A stretch of DNA of 40,100 nucleotides from positions 1 to 40,100 of the forward strand of contig JAFGST010000037.1 in assembly GCA_016934475.1 (NCBI GenBank). Direction: 5' to 3'. This DNA is from Candidatus Aminicenantota bacterium (GTDB lineage: Bacteria > Acidobacteriota > Aminicenantia > UBA2199). The notes under the pieces are model-generated. The model was not told the DNA's origin, did not search any database, and saw only the letters and a list, made by a program, of their open reading frames with translations. Each line of letters begins with the position of its first letter. Within the stretch, counting starts at the first letter, position 1. The position numbers and the translations under genes are program-made. This document shows positions 22,200 through 29,075 of this stretch, one piece after another.

Positions 22200-22565
22200 A
22201 TGAAGCTGACGATCGACGCCAAATCGCCGCTGCCGGTCTACCAGCAAGTAATCCAAGCGATAAAGCTGGAGATACTTTCCGGAGGATTGCGCGACAACGA
22301 CCCGCTGCCGTCCATCCGCGACCTGGCCAAGCTGCTGCGCATTAATCCCAATACTGTAGCAAAGGCCTATTACGCTTTGGAAGCCGAGGGCTTCTGCGAG
22401 GGTCGCAGCGGCTCCGGCAGCCGCGTCAAGGTCCCGCCTGGGAGGCAGGACGGCCTGCGCCAGGCCATGCTGGAAGGCGAATTCAAAGGGTTTCTGGAAA
22501 AGGCCGCCACCCTCGGTTTTTCCCTGGACGACGTCACGCATTTGATGGAGAGGACAAGAAAATGA
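22200..22565 (+). CDS. GntR-family regulator, YtrA subfamily
   Basis: 121 aa, the short YtrA type: an N-terminal winged helix and only a small helical tail, with no ligand domain. LPVYQQVIQAIKLEILSGGL, PLPSIRDLAKLLRINPNTVAKAYYALEAEGF and GSGSRVKV are textbook GntR helix-turn-helix and wing segments (residues about 10-80). YtrA proteins repress the ABC-transporter operon they belong to, often in response to envelope stress or cell-wall antibiotics. Here the operator-like palindrome overlaps the promoter, and the ABC ATPase start overlaps its stop (ATGA). The ribosome site is GGGGAAAGGGA before the ATG. Confidence 0.95.
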   Translation: MKLTIDAKSPLPVYQQVIQAIKLEILSGGLRDNDPLPSIRDLAKLLRINPNTVAKAYYALEAEGFCEGRSGSGSRVKVPPGRQDGLRQAMLEGEFKGFLEKAATLGFSLDDVTHLMERTRK

Positions 22566-23431
22566 GCCAACCGATCATCGAGGTCCGCGATCTATCCTTT
22601 GGCTATTCGCAAAAAAAAGTGCTTTCCGGGTTGAGCGTCTCCTTCGCCGCAGGGGAGTGGGCGGTGATCGCCGGCCGCAACGGAGTGGGCAAGAGCACGC
22701 TGCTGCGCGTGCTGGCCGGCGTTCTGCTGCCCGACTCCGGAACCGTCATCCGCTCCGCGGAGACGCCGCCGCAGAAGATCGGCTTCATCTCCGATCGTCT
22801 CAGCCTGTTCGAGGAGTGGGCGGTCGGCCGGGCCATCGATTTCCACTGCCGGGTGTTCGCCGCCGGCGGGTTCGACGACCGCCTGCTGCGCCGTTTGGGA
22901 GTGGGAGGCCGCGCCCGCATCCGCGACCTTTCCGCCGGCGAGCGGGCCATCCTGCACCTGTCGCTGGTCCTGTCGCAGAAGCCGTCGCTGCTATTGGTCG
23001 ACGAAGTGCTGCACATGCTCGACCCCTACATCCGCGAGCTGTTCGTCGAGGCGCTGATCGAGGCCATGGCCCCCTCGCCCAGGGAATCCGGGACCACCCA
23101 GGGAGCGGCGGTGATCACGGTCAACCACACCTTCGGCGAGATCGAGAGGCTTCCCGACAGGGTCCTGGTCATGGAGGACGGCACATTCGCCATCGACGAA
23201 ACGCCGGAAGCCCTGCGCGGCCGGATGAAAAAGGTTGTCGGCCGCCAGTCCTTGCCCGACTCGCTGCCCTGTCGTTTCAAGAGAACCGAGGGCGACTACA
23301 AGGAACATTACATATATCCCTTCCGCGAGGAGATGCGCGAAGGGCATGCCCTGGAGTTCCAGGACATCGCGTTGTCCGAGATCATCAAGGCGTTTATCGG
23401 AGGCGGTTATGAGCAGAAAAGAATGGCTTGA
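22562..23431 (+). CDS. ABC transporter ATPase
   Basis: A 289-aa ATP-binding subunit. Walker A GRNGVGKST (about 38-46), signature LSAGERAI (about 124-131), Walker B LLLVDEVLHMLDP (about 142-154) and the switch histidine in VNHTFGEIERLPDRV are all present. The signature is LSAGE rather than LSGGQ, common in this ABC-2 group. A C-terminal extension of about 70 residues (after about 215) has KEHYIYPFREEM and no recognised domain. It is coupled to the GntR gene upstream (ATGA) and overlaps the permease gene by 23 bp. Exported substrate: unknown. By analogy to YtrA-controlled systems it may respond to envelope stress. Confidence 0.94.
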   Translation: MSQPIIEVRDLSFGYSQKKVLSGLSVSFAAGEWAVIAGRNGVGKSTLLRVLAGVLLPDSGTVIRSAETPPQKIGFISDRLSLFEEWAVGRAIDFHCRVFAAGGFDDRLLRRLGVGGRARIRDLSAGERAILHLSLVLSQKPSLLLVDEVLHMLDPYIRELFVEALIEAMAPSPRESGTTQGAAVITVNHTFGEIERLPDRVLVMEDGTFAIDETPEALRGRMKKVVGRQSLPDSLPCRFKRTEGDYKEHYIYPFREEMREGHALEFQDIALSEIIKAFIGGGYEQKRMA

Positions 23432-24329
23432 AGTCGGCAAACAGTCCTTGATTTTCCTCCTGGCCATGGCCGCGATGAACCTTCTGCAGGTCGGCCTGGC
23501 AGGCCTGCTGGAAGGCACCCCCTTACCGATGGAAAAGATCATCATCCTGATGGGGCTCTGGCTGCTCGTGTTCGCCATGTTCCTCGGCCTTTCGCCCTTC
23601 GCCATGGACTCCAAACAGAGGGGACTTGAGTACCTGCTCACTCTGCCCATTTCCCGGCGCCGCCTGCTGTCCATCAAGCTCCTGCCGCGCCTGGCCGCCG
23701 TGGTCCTATTCTACCTGGCGTTCGTCCTGCTGTACTCCCTTTCGGGCCAAAGCCCGTTCGCGGGCGGCTCGGCCTTTTTCAGCCTGGCCTATTTCGCCCT
23801 GTTCTTCATCTCCTTCTCCCTGTCGCTGTACCACGAGAACTTCGTCGTCCAGTTTTTTATGGCCGCCATCGCCTGGTGCGGCTACCTGGCGCTGTGCCTT
23901 TTCGTCGTCCAGCTGGGCTTCTCCTGGAAATTCGCCATGCCGCCGTCCTGGGTGGGGGTGGGGGTTTGGCATGACCTATCCTACGACATTTCCACCCTGC
24001 TTTCAGCCATCGGCGTTTTTCTTTTGCTGCTGGCGCCTTTCGTGGCCTCCATTTTCCTGGTCTTCAAAAAATTCGACTTGAAGCCTGCCCGGGCCTTCAA
24101 CCGCCGCCAGCTGCGGCTGTTCGTCCCCCTGCTGCTGGCAGCCCTGGCCCTCTCCCTGGGAGCCACCTACTTCGTGCAGAAAAGTACAGCCCAGGACATC
24201 TCGCATTCGATTGTCTCCAAAGGAAGGTCAACAGAGAATGTCGGTTCCCATCATCTGCGACAGGGCACGGGGACGATGGGATACGCCTTCCCCGACTTGC
24301 GGAAGCTGAAATTCAAAATATTGAATTAG
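23409..24329 (+). CDS. ABC-2 type permease, possibly truncated
   Basis: A 306-aa membrane subunit for the preceding ATPase. About seven hydrophobic spans, including IIILMGLWLLVFAMFLGL, FFSLAYFALFFISFSLSL and LRLFVPLLLAALALSLGATY. The motif GLEYLLTLPISRRRLLSIKLLPR between spans 2 and 3 is the cytoplasmic coupling region typical of ABC-2 permeases. The ATG overlaps the end of the ATPase gene; an earlier in-frame ATG would lie inside that gene. After the last span the protein has a polar tail of about 45 residues ending DLRKLKFKILN. That tail is unlike a finished domain, so a lost C-terminal extracytoplasmic part is possible. Confidence 0.85.
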   Translation: MSRKEWLEVGKQSLIFLLAMAAMNLLQVGLAGLLEGTPLPMEKIIILMGLWLLVFAMFLGLSPFAMDSKQRGLEYLLTLPISRRRLLSIKLLPRLAAVVLFYLAFVLLYSLSGQSPFAGGSAFFSLAYFALFFISFSLSLYHENFVVQFFMAAIAWCGYLALCLFVVQLGFSWKFAMPPSWVGVGVWHDLSYDISTLLSAIGVFLLLLAPFVASIFLVFKKFDLKPARAFNRRQLRLFVPLLLAALALSLGATYFVQKSTAQDISHSIVSKGRSTENVGSHHLRQGTGTMGYAFPDLRKLKFKILN

Positions 24330-24336
24330 CGCTTTT

Positions 24337-24345
24337 CCCCCCCCC
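24337..24345. repeat. C9 homopolymer tract upstream of the secreted repeat protein
   Basis: Nine consecutive C in the 71-bp gap before the secreted protein gene. A TTGAAT at 24321-24326 and TACTGA at 24347-24352 flank it. Tract length could alter promoter spacing, but no good promoter can be fixed here. Confidence 0.4.
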
Positions 24346-24400
24346 GGTACTGAGATATTCCCCCGTATTTCCCTATCTGACCTATACGCAGGAGGCACTC

Positions 24401-25684
24401 ATGAAAAATGGATCCCGGATCGTTTTTGCGGTCATATTCATGCTGGCGGCGACCGTCGTCTTCGCCCAGAGGATCATCGTGACCTTCCCCGGCAGCGGCG
24501 ACGTGCTGCGCCCGGGCCAGAGTTTCACCGTCACCTGGACCACCAGTGGCGAAATGGACGACCGGGTCAGGATCCGCCTCTGGAAGGGGTCGGGGGGGGC
24601 GGCGCGCCGGGTTCACGACTTCACCGACGACACGGCCAACGACGGCGAGCATCCCTGCACCTTGCCCGCCGTCATCACCGCGGCCGACGACTATTACATC
24701 CGCGTCATCACCGTCGACGAGGCCGTCTACGACGACGGGAGCATGTTCTCGATCTCCGGCGCCTCGATCACGGTCAGCTCGCCCATGGAGACCGGCGCAT
24801 ACATGGTGCGGGGCACGACGCCCATACCTATCGCCTGGACCTGCAGCGGGCTCAGCGGCGACGTGCGCATCGAGCTGGAACGATGGGATGGGGCCGGAAC
24901 GCACACGATCCGATCCAGCCACCCTTGCGACGGCTCGCCGCTGAGCTACCCCGTTCCTGACGGCGTGGCCGCCGGCACCTACCGCGTGAAGATCAGCCAG
25001 GGGAGCATCGTGGGCTACAGCGGCCGCATCGGCATCCTGGCCTACGTTCCGCCCAGCCTGACCTTGAGGCAGCCCAACGGCGGCGAGGTCCTGACCCACG
25101 GCGGCATGTACACCATCGAGTGGGACGCCCACAACCTGGACGGCAACCTGCGCATCGACCTGCTGAAAGGGGGTATCCTGTACAAGATCATTGCCGAGAG
25201 CCACATCGTCAACGCCGGCTTCTTCACCTGGCGGAACATCCTCACGAGCGTGAGGTCCAAGGTCGTTTCGGGAACCAATTTCAGGATCCATATCTATACG
25301 CATGACCGGCGCTTCAGCGACCGTTCCGACGCCGATTTCACCATCCAGCCGCGGCCCGGCATCTGGCTGTTCAAGCCCACCGCCGTCGACGTCTGGGACG
25401 AGGACAGCGCCCAGGAGATCCGCTGGAACGCCCAAGGACTCGAAGGGCGCACAGTCTCGATCATCCTGCGCTTTACCTCTGGCTCGCCCCTGAACATCCG
25501 CACGATCGCCGAGGGCGTCCCGGCCATGGATAAGCGCTACGCATGGACGGTAATGGACTTGGAAGCCGGCCCCTACAACCTGAGGCCCGGGACCTACCCC
25601 GACGCCGTCATCACCGTCCGCACCGAGGGCGCTGGCGTGACCTGCGCCGACAGCAGCAAGGAGTTCACCATCCGCAAGAGATAA
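24401..25684 (+). CDS. Secreted protein with four Ig/Kre9-like beta repeats
   Basis: 427 aa. Signal peptide MKNGSRIVFAVIFMLAATVVFA, cleavage after VFA. The mature part has four beta-sandwich repeats of roughly 95-100 residues. Each opens with a Pro-x-Gly/x-Gly block and a Trp in the 'ItW' strand: FPGSGDVLRPGQSFTVTWTT, SSPMETGAY..IPIAWTC, RQPNGGEVLTHGGMYTIEWD, and FKPTAVDVWDEDSAQEIRWN. These resemble the Kre9/KNH (Ser-Thr-rich GPI-anchor) repeats found in bacterial surface proteins, often in binding or adhesion roles. No anchor or sorting signal is seen at the C-terminus (EFTIRKR). A good AGGAGG lies 6 nt before the ATG. There is a G8 run inside the first repeat (about 24592-24599). Function: not known. 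Confidence 0.82.
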   Translation: MKNGSRIVFAVIFMLAATVVFAQRIIVTFPGSGDVLRPGQSFTVTWTTSGEMDDRVRIRLWKGSGGAARRVHDFTDDTANDGEHPCTLPAVITAADDYYIRVITVDEAVYDDGSMFSISGASITVSSPMETGAYMVRGTTPIPIAWTCSGLSGDVRIELERWDGAGTHTIRSSHPCDGSPLSYPVPDGVAAGTYRVKISQGSIVGYSGRIGILAYVPPSLTLRQPNGGEVLTHGGMYTIEWDAHNLDGNLRIDLLKGGILYKIIAESHIVNAGFFTWRNILTSVRSKVVSGTNFRIHIYTHDRRFSDRSDADFTIQPRPGIWLFKPTAVDVWDEDSAQEIRWNAQGLEGRTVSIILRFTSGSPLNIRTIAEGVPAMDKRYAWTVMDLEAGPYNLRPGTYPDAVITVRTEGAGVTCADSSKEFTIRKR

Positions 25685-25720
25685 GTCTCCGAAAGGATCA
25701 ATCGACGTCGGGCAACAGGC

Positions 25721-25748
25721 GTCAGACGTCGGACATCAGATATCAGAC
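25721..25748. repeat. Four tandem 7-mers (RTCRGAY)
   Basis: GTCAGAC, GTCGGAC, ATCAGAT and ATCAGAC follow one another without gaps. It sits in a 508-bp gene-free stretch (25685-26192), 23 bp before the large palindrome. Similar short GTCAG-type tandem units sit beside the related repeat near 20556. Confidence 0.55.
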
Positions 25749-25771
25749 ATTAGCATGAAAAAGAAAGGTTC

Positions 25772-26037
25772 CTCACGCAAATTCGTGCACAGAGCACAAG
25801 GCCAGAAGAGGGAGGAATGGGATAAAATTCCAAGCACCAAGCACCAAATCCCAAATAAATTCCAAGTTCCAAATTCCAATGTCCTAAACGAAGGCCATTG
25901 CAAGCATCTTTTCTTCGTTTTGGTCATTGGGTCATTGGAATTTGGAGCTTATTTGAAATTTGGTGCTTGGAACTTGGTGCTTCAGTCCCACTAGATCGCA
26001 CGGCTAATAAGTTAAGCACTGCACAAATTTGTGAGAG
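25772..26037. repeat. Imperfect ~266-bp palindromic element (MITE-like)
   Basis: Outer ends are inverted repeats: CTCACGCAAATTCGTGCACA on the left, and on the right the reverse complement of CTCACAAATTTGTGCA (26016-26037). Each end also contains its own small palindrome. Inside, two long arms (about 25828-25892 and 25913-25985) are reverse complements built from CCAAGCACCAAAT, AAATAAATTCC/AAATAAGCTCC and CCAAATTCCAATG units. The centre is AACGAAG...CTTCGTT. It is AT-rich in a GC-rich genome. No transposase gene. The rest of the gene-free stretch (26038-26192) holds nothing I can name, apart from the ribosome site of the next gene. Confidence 0.8.
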
Positions 26038-26192
26038 GAGCCAAAAGAAAAAGCCAAGCTGGGTATGGCGCGCGGCTGGCGGTTGCTGCCTGGTGCCGCG
26101 CGTTTCCCATTCGCCTGATCTCTTCTTTGTTGCAACCATTGGCGGTGTCCCCGCATCTTATCGGGTGAAAGACGAACCACGAGGAGGTCAGA

Positions 26193-27164
26193 ATGGATAG
26201 ATTCAAAAAATTGAATGGAGGCGTGAAGACGGCGGCGATCGCCGCCCTGGTCCTGGTCATGACCGGCGCCCTGGTGCTGCTGGCGGCAGAGAAGACCACG
26301 GCCGCCAAGAGCGAACGCGGTTTCCTAGGGGTCACGGTAAGCGGCCTGGACGAGGGCGAGCGCGAGGACCTCGGGGTGAAGCACGGGATCAAGGTGAACG
26401 CCGTCGAGAAGGAGAGCGCGGCCGCCAAGGCGGGGATTCTCGAGGAAGACGTCATCCAGTCGGTCAACGGCGAGAAGGTACGCAGCCCGCTGGGGCTGAC
26501 CGAGATCATCCGCGATCTGAAGCCCGGCGCGGAGGCCCGGATCGGCCTCTGGCGCAAGGGCAAAGCCCTGGAAGTGAAGGCGGTGCTGGGTGCCTACGAA
26601 AGGCCGAAGCGCTTCGCCTGGCACATGGGCCCATGGTCCAAGGTCGTGCGCTCCCGGGCCTTTCTGGGCGTGAGCATCATGGACCTCGACGACGGCGACC
26701 TGGCGTCCTATTTCAGCGTCAAGGCCGGCGAGGGGATTCTGGTCAGCGGGGTGCAGAAAGGAACGCCGGCGGAAAAAGCGGGCATCAAGTCCGGCGACGT
26801 CATCGTGCAGGTGGGCAAGATGGCGGTCAAGAAGAGCGGTGACGTCCAAGAGGCGCTGGCGGAGCTGAAGGAAGGCGACAGCGTCGAGGTGACGGTCATG
26901 CGCCGCGGCAAGAAGGCGATCCTGAAGGCCGAGCCCGATTTCAACCGCCACCGGCGGATCCTGCGCGTCTTCGAGGGCGACGGCGATTACGACATCGAGC
27001 GCCTCGAGCTGCCCGACATCGACATCGAGATCCCGGAACTCCCGCCCATGCCCGAGATTCCCGACTGCGCCGACATTCTGCAAAAGGTCCACGAAAAGCT
27101 GGACGGCGTGAAGGTCAAGCTCGACCGGCGCCTGAAAAGGGTCGTCGAGGATCTCTGGATCTGA
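26193..27164 (+). CDS. Membrane-anchored double-PDZ protein (no protease domain)
   Basis: 323 aa. A basic start and a hydrophobic segment (AAIAALVLVMTGALVLLAA, about 14-32) form a signal or anchor. Two PDZ domains follow. The first (about 42-130) carries GFLGVTVSGLDEG and AAKAGILEEDVIQSVNGEKV. The second (about 155-245) carries AFLGVSIMDL, GTPAEKAGIKSGDVIVQVGK and LKEGDSVEVTVMRRGK. These match the PDZ repeats of DegP/HtrA, but the trypsin-like protease domain is missing. The C-terminal part is acidic, with a Pro-rich IPELPPMPEIPD, then a charged helix. It probably binds protein C-termini in the periplasm; partner unknown. GAGGAGG precedes the ATG. A strong terminator follows. Confidence 0.9.
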   Translation: MDRFKKLNGGVKTAAIAALVLVMTGALVLLAAEKTTAAKSERGFLGVTVSGLDEGEREDLGVKHGIKVNAVEKESAAAKAGILEEDVIQSVNGEKVRSPLGLTEIIRDLKPGAEARIGLWRKGKALEVKAVLGAYERPKRFAWHMGPWSKVVRSRAFLGVSIMDLDDGDLASYFSVKAGEGILVSGVQKGTPAEKAGIKSGDVIVQVGKMAVKKSGDVQEALAELKEGDSVEVTVMRRGKKAILKAEPDFNRHRRILRVFEGDGDYDIERLELPDIDIEIPELPPMPEIPDCADILQKVHEKLDGVKVKLDRRLKRVVEDLWI

Positions 27165-27191
27165 TTCATCTCCTTCCCCATTCTCTCCCTT

Positions 27192-27220
27192 GGGACGGGC
27201 TGAGGCCCGTCCCTTTTTTT
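27192..27220 (+). terminator. Rho-independent terminator after the PDZ gene
   Basis: Perfect 9-bp stem GGGACGGGC / GCCCGTCCC with loop TGAG (27201-27204), followed by seven T (27214-27220). It lies 27 bp after the stop codon. Confidence 0.95.
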
Positions 27221-27234
27221 CCCCCGGAATGGTC

Positions 27235-27831
27235 CTATTTTCTCTTGGAGAAGAGGCGGAGCGGGAAAACGGGGTCGCGCTGTGGCCGCAGCGCCGCCGG
27301 GTAGATCTTCTCGCGAGCCCCGGCCACCTCCTCCACAGAATAGAAGGCGTCGGGCAGGACCCGGCGCACCAGCTCCAGGACCTGCTGCAGGTGCTGGCGG
27401 CGGATCACGGTGAACACGACCTCCACCGGGCCCTCGGCCCCCTGGGCCGGCACGTGGGTGAAGCCGAATTTCATCTCCTGCAGCCGCTGGCGCAGCACCT
27501 CGCTGCCGGAAGGCGTGATGACGCGGATCAGCACCATGCCCAGGGACAGGCGGCGCTCGATGCTTTGGCCGATGGCCGTGCCGGTGGCGAACCCCGCCGC
27601 ATACGCGATGTAGGCCAGCGGGTGCGAGACCGTCTTGATGATCTGGCTGATGACCAGCAGCCAGATCAGTACCTCGAAGAATCCCACCAGCGGCGCCAGC
27701 CAGCGCACGCCCCGCGATATGGCGACGATGCGGATGGTCTGCAGGCTGACGTCGACGATGCGCGCCAGGAAGATCAGCAGGGGCACGATGGCCCAGACGA
27801 ACAGGACCGATTGCGTGAACGGAGGTTCCAT
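27235..27831 (-). CDS. UPF0316/DUF2179-family membrane protein
   Basis: 198 aa. Three membrane spans in the N-terminal half (for example VLFVWAIVPLLIFLARIVDV), then a soluble DUF2179-type domain. IVDVSLQTIRIVAISRG, AYAAGFATGTAIGQSIE and a late FYSVEE block match UPF0316/YebE-like proteins. Family function is unknown; soluble DUF2179 domains resemble ligand-binding regulatory domains. The start ATG lies only 5 bp after a consensus TATAAT and has no Shine-Dalgarno, so a leaderless mRNA is likely. It is convergent with the PDZ gene across the terminator. Confidence 0.9.
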   Translation of the reverse strand: MEPPFTQSVLFVWAIVPLLIFLARIVDVSLQTIRIVAISRGVRWLAPLVGFFEVLIWLLVISQIIKTVSHPLAYIAYAAGFATGTAIGQSIERRLSLGMVLIRVITPSGSEVLRQRLQEMKFGFTHVPAQGAEGPVEVVFTVIRRQHLQQVLELVRRVLPDAFYSVEEVAGAREKIYPAALRPQRDPVFPLRLFSKRK

Positions 27832-27836
27832 TTTTC

Positions 27837-27845
27837 ATTATAGCA
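27837..27845 (-). promoter_or_regulatory. Extended -10 promoter of the UPF0316 gene (leaderless)
   Basis: Minus strand: TGC followed by TATAAT (27837-27842), then GAAAA and ATG. The -35 region is weak, consistent with an extended -10 promoter. Transcription would start within or at the ATG. Confidence 0.65.
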
Positions 27846-27885
27846 TAAAATCCGGGGAACAACGAAGGCCAATCGGGGACGCGGG

Positions 27886-28170
27886 TCAGCGAATCAGGGT
27901 GGCCTCCTGCTCGCGGATCATGATGTTCACCCGCATCGAGCGGTGGAGCATGTCGATGTGCACCACGTGGATCTCCAGGTTCTCTTTCTGCTCCATCGAG
28001 ATGAGCCGGGTGGCGATCTCCATCAGCTGTCCGGTGGTCAGCAGCTCGCAATCCAGGTCGGCGCGGATCTTGGCGAAATTGCCGCTGTCGAACTGGTCGA
28101 TGCGCCGGACCATGAAGCCGTAGCGGACGAACAGGTCATAGATCAGTTGAGGCTCGTACGTATTCTTCAT
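27886..28170 (-). CDS. Small protein of unknown function
   Basis: 94 aa, soluble. I recognise no family. It starts MKNTYEPQLIYDLF. A motif-like stretch QFDSGNFAKIRADLDCELL (about 26-44) and a C-terminal region rich in hydrophobic beta pattern (EIHVVHIDMLHRSMRVNIMI) suggest a compact alpha/beta fold. The frame stays open upstream as a shadow of the ACP/acyltransferase genes, so the ATG with its own promoter and GGGAG is chosen. It sits alone between two promoters. The balanced amino-acid make-up, unlike the Arg/Ala-rich shadow frames, supports it being real. Confidence 0.65.
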   Translation of the reverse strand: MKNTYEPQLIYDLFVRYGFMVRRIDQFDSGNFAKIRADLDCELLTTGQLMEIATRLISMEQKENLEIHVVHIDMLHRSMRVNIMIREQEATLIR

Positions 28171-28213
28171 GGCTCCCAAGGTCCCCGCCGCAGGGGCGCG
28201 CCCATGTAGGTCC

Positions 28214-28242
28214 ATTCTCGGCGAAAGCGGAAGGAAAGTCAA
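28214..28242 (-). promoter_or_regulatory. Promoter of the small unknown gene
   Basis: Minus strand: -35 TTGACT (28237-28242), 17 bp, -10 GAGAAT (28214-28219), about 43 bp before the ATG. It is divergent from the ACP promoter. Confidence 0.5.
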
Positions 28243-28267
28243 TGCGCCGCCCCGGGCGCCGCCGCGA

Positions 28268-28296
28268 TTGCCATGAAGGTCCTTCCGTGCTATAGT
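28268..28296 (+). promoter_or_regulatory. Promoter of the ACP/acyltransferase pair (leaderless)
   Basis: Plus strand: -35 TTGCCA (28268-28273), 17 bp, -10 TATAGT (28291-28296). The ATG begins 10 bp after the -10, with no Shine-Dalgarno between. Confidence 0.65.
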
Positions 28297-28306
28297 GGCG
28301 GCGAAC

Positions 28307-28540
28307 ATGGACGACACGATCAAGGCGATCCTGGCGGAGATCCTGGAGGTCAGGGCAGAGGAGATCGGGGACGATTTCGGTCCCGACCGCTGCCGGAACT
28401 GGGATTCGCTCAGCAACCTGCGCATCGTCACCGCCCTGGAAAAGGCCTTCCGCCTCACGCTGACCTGGGCGGAGATCAGCTCCATGACCGATGTCCGGCG
28501 CATCCGCGACGTCATCGGCCGGCGGCTGGAGGGCAGATGA
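28307..28540 (+). CDS. Acyl carrier protein-like protein
   Basis: 77 aa from the ATG. A GTG four codons earlier falls inside the -10 box and is rejected. The phosphopantetheine site is the serine of NWDSLSNLRIV (about residues 28-38), matching the DSL motif of acyl and peptidyl carrier proteins. It starts MDDTIKAILAEILEV, the usual helix 1. The DSL-SNL variant and LTWAEISSMTDVRRIRDVI at the end resemble the stand-alone ACPs found beside acyltransferases in polysaccharide clusters rather than the main AcpP. Its stop overlaps the acyltransferase ATG (ATGA), so it probably carries the acyl group that enzyme transfers. No fatty-acid synthesis genes are adjacent. Confidence 0.88.
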   Translation: MDDTIKAILAEILEVRAEEIGDDFGPDRCRNWDSLSNLRIVTALEKAFRLTLTWAEISSMTDVRRIRDVIGRRLEGR

Positions 28541-29064
28541 ACGTCCGCAGCTTCGCCCAGCGCTTCCTGGTCCCGCGCTGGGTCGTGTCGCTCTTCCTGC
28601 TGCTCAAGTTCCGCTGCCGCGTGAGCACCCGGGCCGAGGTCGAGCTGAGCCCCCGGCTGTGGATCGGCCGCGGCAGCGAGATCGGCTCCTTCACCAAGAT
28701 CAAGGCCAGCTTCGGGCCGCTGCGCATCGGCAGGAACTGCTTCATCGGGCCCGGCTGTTTCATCGCCGCCCACGAGGGCGGCGTGACCATCGGCGACGAC
28801 TGCCTGATCAGTCCCAACGTGAGCATCCTGTCCAGCAACTACAACTACCAGCGGCTCGATCTCCCCATCGGCCGCCAGGGATACACCTCGCTGGGAGTGA
28901 CCATCGGCGACAACGTCTGGATCGGCAGCGGCGCCTGCGTGCTGGACGGTGCCGTGATCGGCTCCGGCGTGATCGTGACCCCGAACTCGGTGGTCGCCGG
29001 CAAGGTTCCGGAGAACGTCATCGTCCAGGGCAATCCGGCGAAGGTCATCTTCACCCGGCGCTGA
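28537..29064 (+). CDS. Left-handed beta-helix (hexapeptide) O-acyltransferase
   Basis: 175 aa with hexapeptide repeats (for example IGRGSEIGSFTKI, LRIGRNCFIGPGCFIAAHEGGVTIGDDCLISPNVSI, VTIGDNVWIGSGACVLDGAVIGSGVIV), as in the WcaF/Maa/NodL acetyltransferase group. The catalytic-loop region SSNYNYQRLDLP differs from the usual H-D pair of maltose acetyltransferases. The end, VPENVIVQGNPAKVI, is typical. It probably acylates a sugar or another envelope molecule, taking the acyl group from acyl-CoA or from the coupled ACP. Start set by the ATGA overlap; the longer frame runs through the ACP gene in another frame. Substrate: unknown. Confidence 0.9.
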   Translation: MNVRSFAQRFLVPRWVVSLFLLLKFRCRVSTRAEVELSPRLWIGRGSEIGSFTKIKASFGPLRIGRNCFIGPGCFIAAHEGGVTIGDDCLISPNVSILSSNYNYQRLDLPIGRQGYTSLGVTIGDNVWIGSGACVLDGAVIGSGVIVTPNSVVAGKVPENVIVQGNPAKVIFTRR

Positions 29065-29075
29065 GGCGGCCCTCC

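Noticed and set aside
25721-25748. Tandem 7-mers as a CRISPR remnant
   Set aside because: Units are 7 bp with no spacers, and no cas genes are in the window.
25755-25994. 79-codon frame starting MKKKGSSRKF
   Set aside because: Most of it is translated repeat (HQIPNK-type sequence) inside the palindrome.
26193-27164. PDZ protein as a DegP/HtrA protease
   Set aside because: Only the PDZ repeats are present; no trypsin-like domain or GNSGG motif.
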